A stretch of DNA of 64,000 bases, taken from the NCBI GenBank assembly GCA_006176705.1, contig QRFJ01007232.1:1-64000 (forward strand). Direction: 5' to 3'. The position numbers and the translations under genes were made by a program. Positions within the stretch are counted from its first letter, which is position 1. Each line of letters begins with the position of its first letter. Shown here piece after piece: positions 56,449-64,000 of this stretch. The notes under the pieces were generated by a model. The model did no database searches. It was not told the origin of the DNA and saw nothing but the letters and a program-made list of their open reading frames with translations. Source of the stretch: Cocos nucifera. Its lineage: Eukaryota > Streptophyta > Magnoliopsida > Arecales > Arecaceae.

Positions 56449-58947
56449 TAAAGAAATCAGATCTAGGATTTCAGGACTAGATCTTGAAATTTTTTCAAGA
56501 TCGAACAGTAAAAAACTAAAATAAATCAAAATTTATTTATAGAAAATAGAGAATTCCTACATCTAAGATCATATTACATGATTATGGCATGAGATTAAAT
56601 CAAAAATTAAAAATGTAAGGAAAGAAGAACATGTTGATCATATCAACATACATCTACACTACATCTAATGCATGTATGTAAAAATAAATCAGATCTGTAT
56701 TACTTGTGCAAGTTAGATATTTTAACTTACTGATTCAGGCTTGAGGATGTTGTTCAAGTCTTATATATGTCTGGCCTCTAAGAGATATCCACACGAGCCC
56801 ATGAACTCCGATCAAAAGTTCTACACAGAAAATCAACATAGTATGCTAGTACTGTCCTGATCCTTCTTCGATAGTTAATCTGGTGCTTCTCCCTTCTAGA
56901 TTTAGACTCCTCCAAAGAATAGAAGAAAGAGGAGAGATTTCAGATCTGAGACACCTTAAAAAAAAAACTCAAAAGAAAAGGATAAGAGAAGAACAAAGCA
57001 ACCCTAGAAGAAGACCCTCTTCTTCTTCTCTATTCTCTTACCTAGACACCTAGATTGGTGTCTATGAAAACCAAATGCCCAAGAGGTCTCCCATCCTGGT
57101 ATTCAACTGCCCAAAATCACTCTCTAAGATCTAGAACATATCCAAAACTTAGTCTAAAATTCATCCTATATAATGAGTTATAGAGGAGTCCTTGTTGGGT
57201 CAAATTCTTAGACTAGGAAAGAACAAACATGGCAACTAGTTGGGGCGCCCAACACTTGGACAACCCCTCCATTCCTTTTAGTGTGGACCACCAAAGAAAA
57301 GAACACAATTTTTTTTCTTTTCCACTAAATAAATTAGAGAGAAAATAGAAAGAATGGATGACATGCATGGGAGGAGTTTTAGTTTCTTAAAACCCTATCC
57401 AAAGAAGAATTCAAATCAAATTCAAATTTCCTACTTTGATTGGGTCCACAACTAATTGCCATATGAGAAAGAGAGAAGATGAGTGGGCATGAGTGAAAAC
57501 TAGGGAGAGGAGATTTTTCACCAAAAATAAAGGGAGATGGGCGTGGGGAGGTGTGGGATATAGGTGGTGCAAGATGGATCCTAGTCTTACCAGGATTCCA
57601 TATTTGACTTGGTCAAATATAGTTTCTCAAACCAAATCAAACCAAAATTAATTCAACCCAATTAAGTTAGGCCCTAATCTAATTAAGAATTTAATTAAAT
57701 TAGATTTAATTAGATTTAATTTTAATTTAATTTTCTAATCAAATTAAAAAATTGGATTGATCCAAGTCCTAGTTGAACTAGGACTAGTAGTTCCTTACAC
57801 TTGGCCTATCCAATAAATCAATTAAACTTGATCCAATCAAGCCCAAGCCAAATCTAATTAAATCATATTAAATTAGACTTAATTTTAGATCTTTGGCTTA
57901 ATTAAATTAAACCAATTAGCAATCAAATAGCTAATTGATCCTCCTACAATATTTGCACTAAGTTGAACATCAATCGTATTGATTGTTTAACCTTAGAACG
58001 ATTCTCAATCATTGATCAATCATCCGATTGGATTGTGAACTCTAATATGTGTGATCTCATAGGTCTGAACCTAAGTCAGTAGCATAGGAATAAATTTTTA
58101 TACCAATTAAGGTGACCATCTAGCAATAGTATCCGACGGTCGGATAGGTCGAATGTGTAGAACAACATCCTTAAAATCCATGTGGATATAGTTTCCATAT
58201 AATTCATCCCCTTGATTAAAATGCTTGTAGGATACCCCAAAGTTAAACTATCAACTCTAATTAGGCTGTCCACATTGTATTTCAAAATACCAAATCCATC
58301 TCATGGATTACCCTAGCCAAGGTTTTGTTATATTGAAATACAGTGATACATTTTTCTCCAACTCTTGGAGTGGTCAATTTTATCTTGATCATACACCAAT
58401 TTTGCAAGTACTTGACTATGCCCAGAAGCCTTCTATTACTGAATTAGAAATTTAATTAGTCTGGTACCAAAGCATAGTGAGTTGCTTGCAAGCCATTAAG
58501 GTGATTTTAGGTCTAAGGGATATTTATACCTATATCCCATCAGAGATATTTTTGATAGCAGAATACTCTGGAGTTGGTCATGTTCAGTGACGATGTATCC
58601 CTACATCTCATCTATATGCCATACCAGTGTCTTCATACTTCTTGGTTAAGAGGACAACCAATATAAATGGCATACAATGATCTATGCTCGCTAGACACTG
58701 TTGTCCTAATTAACAGTCTATCATTTGATCGTGAATAGTTTTAAGGACTAATCGATAAATCCTTTTCTTATCAAATCTAAATAGTCCTAAGGACTTCATC
58801 ACAATAATGAAGTTTGTTAGAAGATGAAAACTTATGATAAAAAATATCAAAAATATATTTTATTAACTAATAAATCAATTATAATTATAATATAACTCAA
58901 TCATCAACAGGCTGACAATTAGCTTTAGGACACATTTTTCAATAACA
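56449..58947 (-). repeat. Copia J 3' LTR
   Basis: 2.5 kb. On minus it starts TGTTATTGAAAAATGTGTCC directly after polypurine GAACAAGTGGG (58948-58958) and ends near CTAGATCTGATTTCTTTA. It is the inverted counterpart of the Copia-2 LTR. Confidence 0.85.
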
Positions 58948-58959
58948 CCCACTTGTTCT

Positions 58960-60042
58960 AAAGCCACTCGGTATAGTATCTAATATCCATCTTCGACTTA
59001 TGGTTATCGAACTCCTTTATCGCCAGGACTTTAGTGAAGGGGTTGGCCAGGTTCTCCTTTTCATTGATCTTTTAAAGATCGACATCACCTCGATCCATGA
59101 TCTTTCAGACCAGGTGGAAGCGGCGTAGTATGTGCTTCATCCACTGGGATGCCTTTAGTTTCTTTGCCTGAGCAATGGCACCAATGCTGTCATAGTAGAG
59201 TAGAATTGGGCCATCAAGGGAGAGTGCTACTCTAAGCTAGGTGATGAACTTTCTCAACCGCATAGCTTCCTTCATGGCATCTGATGCTGCGATGTCCTTT
59301 GCTTTGCAAATAGAGTCTGCCATAGTATGTTGCTTAGAACTCTTCCAATAGATAGCTCCACCATTCAGAGTAAAGATACATCCCAACATGCTTCTACTGT
59401 CATTATGGTCAGATTGAAAGATGGAGTCTGTAAACTCCACAAGTTTTAGATTTGACTTGCTATAAATCAACCATTGGTTCTTAGTATTTTTCAAATACTT
59501 AAGAATGACTTTAACCATTTTCAGTGATTTTCTCTAAGATCAGACTGGTATCTACTCACTACTCCAAGTGAGTATGCCACATCTGGTCTCATACATATCA
59601 TGGCGTACATGATAGTTCCCACTACCGAAGCATATGGGACTCTACTCATATGCTCTCTCTCTTTAGGAGTTGTCGAATAATCCTTCTTAGAGAGAAATTT
59701 CATGGCTTATTGAGAGATAGCCCTTTTTGTAATTCTCCATGCTGAACCTCTTCAGCATAGTATCTATTTACGTGGACTGGGATAACCCAAGCATCCTTTT
59801 AGATCTATCCCTATAGATCTTTATTTCTAGGATGTAGGATGCTTCACCCAAGTCCTTCATGGAGAATTGAGATAACAACCAGACTTTTATTCCCTATAGT
59901 GCAGGGATGTCATTTCCAATTAAAAGAATGTCATCCACATACAAGATAAAGAATGCCACTGCTAGACTGTTTGTCCATTTATAAATGCATGGCTCTTCTC
60001 CATTCTTAATGAAGCCATATATTTTGATTATCTTATAAAAAT
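58960..60042 (-). pseudogene. Copia J pol C-terminal part (RT, RNase H)
   Basis: Minus. NGEEPCIYKWTNSLAVAFFI then LYVDDILLIGNDI (YVDD near 59938), FSMKDLGEASYILEIKIYRD and LGLSQSTYIDTMLKRFSMEN in RT. Then 59703-59521: YASVVGTIMYAMICMRPDVA and YSLGVVSRYQSDL. 59518-59237: VILKYLKNTKNQWLIYSKSN, MLGCIFTLNGGAIYWKSSKQ, DSICKAKDIAASDAMKEAMR (RNase H; the usual AEY reads CKA). Frameshifts separate the blocks. Upstream pol is cut off at 60043 by element H. Confidence 0.88.
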
Positions 60043-61418
60043 TATTGCCCAAGGATGGCTACCCAGGAGGTGGGGTGAATTGGGTATTATAAGAACTTTT
60101 TGCCTATGTGCAGATTTGAATGATTTAAACTAAGTGAAGTACACAGAATGAGTAATGAAACAAGCTTTATAATGTGCAATGAATGAAAGCAATAAAGTAA
60201 AGAATACACAATCACAAATACACAAATTTTATAGTGGTTCGATGCCAAACTCAGCACCGACGTCCACTCCTCAAGAATACTCCTTAGGAATTCAACTATA
60301 ATTCTCAACAAGAATTACAGTCTGATTGTTTTTCGAGCTCACAATCAAACCCAATTGGTTTTTCCTAACTCACCAACCAAAATCATACACGATTATTTTT
60401 CAGGCTCACAATCAATCCTGATTGATTTTACCCTTGACTCACCAATCAAACCAATACAACATCCAACTCGAGGCTTGGACCAACCCAAGTTTCTCACCCC
60501 AAGAAACTTGAAATAAAATATAAAAAAGTATAATTTAAAACAAACTCTATAAAATTTAAGAGAAGAAAATCTGGATTGCTTTGCTTGTAGGATTGATTTC
60601 TTCTCTTTGAATGCTTGAGGAAGTAGGAGATGATCTTCAATAATGATGGCCTAACTTCTCTCAGTTTTGAGGATGTTGGAAGGACAAAGAATGTCTGAAA
60701 ATCACTCCTTCCTTACTCTTTTTAGCTCTTAATGGATACTCAATAAACTCTTCAAAAACTTATTTTTAATGCTCCAAAGATTTCGTTGTATATTCTTGAG
60801 GCTATCCACCACTTCTTTACATCTGAAAAGTCTTCAGAATGAGTTCTAGCTGTTGGAGTTGAGAAAATAGCCGTTGGGAGTCATTGTGGATAAAAAGTTA
60901 AAGTTCTAAAAAACTAGCCATTACAGTCACTAGATCGGCTCAGTCTAACTGGGTCGGCTCAGTTTACAACTGGATCAGCTCCATATCAGTTTACTTCAAA
61001 AATTAGTTTTCTATTTTTTTGTTTTTTGAGACTGGGCTGTCTAAGTTTTTCACTGAGCTGACTAAGTACTGAGCTAGCTCAGTTTTTCACTGGATCGTCT
61101 AAGTTTTGAGCTTTCAATAATTCTGCATATTTTTCTGCATGAATGGCTTTTTGTCTTCAACTTTTAAGGGCTTCTTCCACCATGATTTTTATGGTCTTTC
61201 CCATCATTAAGGCTTCCAAAAACTTATTGTTTGAGCTTTATTTGAGCATTTAAAATTATTCTTTTCTTTGACTTTTCTTCTTATAAGGGGATTTCTTCTA
61301 TGGATAATTTCTTCATTTTAAGCACTTGAAAAGTCCTACACACATTCTTGAAACACATGATTAGATACATAATATACTCAAGATTTGGCAATCATCAAAA
61401 TCAATCATGGGATTAATA
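60043..61418 (-). repeat. H 3' LTR
   Basis: About 1.38 kb, + strand TATTGCCCAAGGATGGC (degenerate TGTTGCC) to GGGATTAATA, aligned with the A2 LTR ends. Shares GGTGGGGTGAATTGGGT and TTTATAGTGGTTCGATGCC with A1 and A2. Carries repeated ATCGGCTCAGT, GGTCGGCTCAGT and GAGCTAGCTCAGT motifs at 60950-61105. Confidence 0.8.
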
Positions 61419-61430
61419 ATCTTTCACTTT

Positions 61431-62880
61431 TTGATGATGGCAAAACTTTGAGTATATGCTAAAGAAACTAATATGAATTAAGACAAGAACAATCAATTAA
61501 ACTTCATGAAAGAATTCTTAATGAGCCTATAATTTATTGCACATCATTAGTACATATATATTTCATATACTCAACATACTTCTTCCACTTTTTGATAGAA
61601 TCAAAAAGCTCATGGGACGAAACAAGAAGTCATCAAAATCAACATCAAAGCATTAAATTAAGAGATGCATTAAATTCATGAAATCAATTTAAATGAATCA
61701 TCTCTCTTTTGAAAATTTATTCTTCGACTCAAAATAAATTTTAAATATTTATTTTAATTTTAAAAATTAGCTTGAATTTAAATATTATATGCTCTTTCCC
61801 TTTTTGAATAAGTATGATCTTTAATCAGATTTTTAAATGTGCACTTTTAAGCTTTAAGAGAAATAGAGTTTTTCAAAAGATTTGAATATAAAATCGAGCA
61901 TAGTATATACTTAATATTCAATCTTTCATTTTCTTTAAAAAATTCAATCAATTAAGCTCAAAAAAGATATATATTGGAGATGTATCGAGCAAAGAAAAAA
62001 AGAATAGTATCAAAGTAAAAGAAGTTATATTTTCAAGTTCATTGCTTTGAGTAAAAATTATTTCAAAATAAATAATTCATAAGAATTTTGTAATGCACAT
62101 CATAAAATTAGGATCAAATTTGAATTTTCAAATGAGTTTCAAAATTGAGTTTAGAAATTTATTTTTGAAAAGAAATATGCAGAAAATTTAATTTAGCTCT
62201 AATCATTTGCCAAAAATAATTATGCAAATCAAGTTTAAAGGTTGGTACATAAAATATTCAGTATTATATTTATAAATGAGCTTCAAAGTTACAACAATAT
62301 ATCAAAATCAATCTATTTAGAGTAAGAATATGTCTTAAACTCATTTTTTACTCTAAAGAGTTATCAAAAATGATTTGATAAATAAAAGCATGCATATCAA
62401 ATTGAATAAATACCTGAAAGCTCAATTTAAGAAGATCATAAAGAAGTTTATTGAGAATTTAAGTTCATATTTCATCTTTTCTTAACTTAAATTAATTAAA
62501 ATTTTCAATCAAATCAAATTAAAAAATATCTCTCCTCCTATTTTTCATATTTGTAGTTAGATTAATTTACTTTTCAACTTTATCTCTCTTTTTCTTTCAA
62601 ATTAAGCATAATTAATTGATACCACATTAATCTTAATTAATATAAATTTGACTTTTAAGCTTAGATTTTTAAATTTGATTGATACCAAGTTAGTAATCAT
62701 TTTATCTTTGGTATTTTCACCCCCTTACTTTTGCAAATAAAGCTATTTTAAAATTAAATAAAATTTTAAGAGAACAAGCAAGTAAATGTAATATGAAATC
62801 ATATTAAAATCAATAGATTTAATCAAAATAACATTAACAATCACTGATGGTATGATGTGAGAAAAAAATTTAGATTATAC
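61431..62880 (-). other. AT-rich spacer of H
   Basis: 1.45 kb without ORFs. Stretches such as GAGTTATCAAAAATGATTTG (near 62345) are shared with the A2 spacer, and the TGTGATGT/GATGTGAG boundary near 62850 resembles A1 near 4260. Confidence 0.6.
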
Positions 62881-62889
62881 CATGCATCA

Positions 62890-64000
62890 ATACCCATCCC
62901 TTTTCATTTTCGAGGCATCCATAAAAATTTTCGTTCTTTCATTTCATTTGGATCCTTAGTGCATCTACAAAGTCACTTAATAATTTTTGGTACCCAAGTC
63001 ATCTTAGGTCCATAGGAGTTAGCATTCAAGATTCTCTTTGGAACCCAAATTTGTTTAATTAAAGTTTGGCCAATTCTTTTAAAATTATATTCAAAAATTT
63101 TATGGCCTACTTTGTTATATTTAAAATACATAATTGAATGATTTTCAAATGAAGCTTTGCTAAACATGTTTTTGATAAATTTCTACTTTTTCAATAAATT
63201 ATAACCAATTTTTGTTTTATCAAAAATAGCTTTTTGATTGTTTAATATTGCTTGAAGCTTTTGTGATCCAAGTGTAAACTTTTCAAGCATGGATTTTAAA
63301 TTTTCAATCTCTTCTCTTAATTTTGCATTTTCTTCCAAAAGAGATTTTTTAGATTTTAAAAGCTTTTCTTTTTTTTTGACTAAGAATTTTTTAGATTTTG
63401 AAAGGGTTTATTTTTTGTCAACTAAAGTTTTCTTTTCTTCAACCAAATTCTCAAGCTCCTTATTCAACTTAACAAGTTCTTCAACTAAAAATTTTTCAGA
63501 TTTGAGATACATTTCTTTATCTTTAGCCAAAGTATCCTTTTCTCTTAAAATATCTTCTTTTTCTAATAAGAGTTTACTCTTTTCATTAGCTAAAAGAAGA
63601 TTAGATTTTTTGAGTTCCTTCTTTTCAGCTTTAATTTCTTAAATCCTTTCATTAAGTCATTAAAGGCTTCAAATAATTCATCAAAACAAAATTCGGAAGA
63701 GTTCTCATTATTTACCTCATTGTTGTGAGCCATCAAGCATAGATTTATTTCTTCTTCACTTGAGGATGACTCTTTTTCATAATTTGAGCCCTTTTTTAGT
63801 AGGGGGTAATCCTTTTTATGTTTTCTAAATTAATTCTTTTCTTCTTTTCCTCTTCTTGATTCAGAATTTTTCTTCTTTCTCATAAATTTCATGAACCTTC
63901 TTATAATCACCGCCATTTCTTCGTTATCTTCCAAATCCTTGGTAAAGTCACTTGAACTTTCTTCAATGGCCGATGACTTAAGTGCAAGAGTTGTCTTCTT
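62890..64000 (-). pseudogene. H gag (partial, N-terminus outside window)
   Basis: Minus. TTLALKSSAIEESSSDFTKD, EEMAVIIRRFMKFMRKKKNS, LCLMAHNNEVNNENSSEFCF, DELFEAFNDLMKGFKKLKLK, then a long Lys/Leu-rich coiled coil in broken frames and a degenerate knuckle YFKYNKVGHKIFEY (all Cys lost) with QIWVPKRI and GPKMTWVPKIIK at 63167-62973. A short tail, CRCTKDPNEMKE, replaces the protease found in A2 and then coding ends. Same arrangement as A1 gag. Confidence 0.75.

Larger units (their letters stand above)
60043..64000 (-). mobile_element. Element H: pol-less Copia-type element, sister of A1 (runs off window)
   Basis: Minus orientation: gag (64000 to about 62890), AT-rich spacer, polypurine tract on minus near 61420-61430, 3' LTR 61418-60043. 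Gag passes directly into spacer without protease or pol, as in A1. Inserted in Copia J RT. The 5' LTR would lie beyond the window. Confidence 0.75.

Noticed and set aside
63289..63642. 117-codon Ser/Phe-rich + strand ORF
   Set aside because: Antisense of the H gag coiled coil, as for the A1 case.

Overview
The window reads as intergenic heterochromatin of a flowering plant. It is AT-rich and consists, as far as can be seen, entirely of LTR retrotransposons inserted into one another. No host gene, tRNA, rRNA or CRISPR array was found. Copia RT with YVDD, CCHC gags, PBSs complementary to initiator-Met tRNA, an Athila-like PBS and a RIRE2/Dasheng-like gag all point to a plant. The mix of long-LTR Copia families suggests a large-genome monocot such as a palm, but the species is a guess. 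All coding remnants carry stops and frameshifts and are called pseudogenes.

Layout, left to right. (1) 1-2739: 3' end and long 3' LTR of a + strand Copia (Copia-1). It sits inside element A1 (2740-7239, minus), which keeps 5' LTR, PBS, gag and an AT-rich spacer but no pol. (2) 7240-18403: a minus-strand Copia (C) with gag, protease, integrase, RT and RNase H. It is split by complete gypsy-type element B (7765-14769, TSD ATGTA). C's 5' LTR (18404 to about 19020) lies in Copia D (about 19020-21335, gag, PBS, LTR). (3) About 21340-22451: a badly decayed + strand Copia RT. (4) 22452-38952: a gag-like ORF of the putative plant transposon protein type, cut into 22452-23286 and 38742-38952 by the complete 15.4 kb Copia A2 (23287-38736, TSD AATGG/AATAG). 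A2 is itself interrupted by complete gypsy element F (29872-35680, TSD ATACC).

(5) About 39330-41297: Copia E pol, cut by LTR G (+), which abuts LTR K (minus, to 45917) and a scrap of K RNase H. (6) 46074-49354: L, a truncated minus-strand relative of B. (7) 49355-56448: a + strand Copia 5' LTR, PBS and leader (Copia-2), the LTR split by complete non-coding element N (51787-55265). (8) 56449-60042: 3' LTR and RT/RNase H of Copia J (minus), forming a large inverted repeat with the Copia-2 LTR. (9) 60043-64000: H, a minus-strand relative of A1 with the same gag-spacer-LTR plan.

Several lineages are deletion derivatives: A1 and H (gag, no pol), B and L (gag C-terminus only), F (gag plus a scrap of pol), N (no coding). 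These would need enzymes supplied in trans. No novel enzymatic system was found. The unusual signals are structural: a hairpin-rich 69-bp minisatellite in F, inverted LTR pairs, palindromic CTGAGCCGGCTCAG-type motifs in several LTR families, and LTR divergence that runs against nesting order. All identity and divergence statements are by-eye comparisons.
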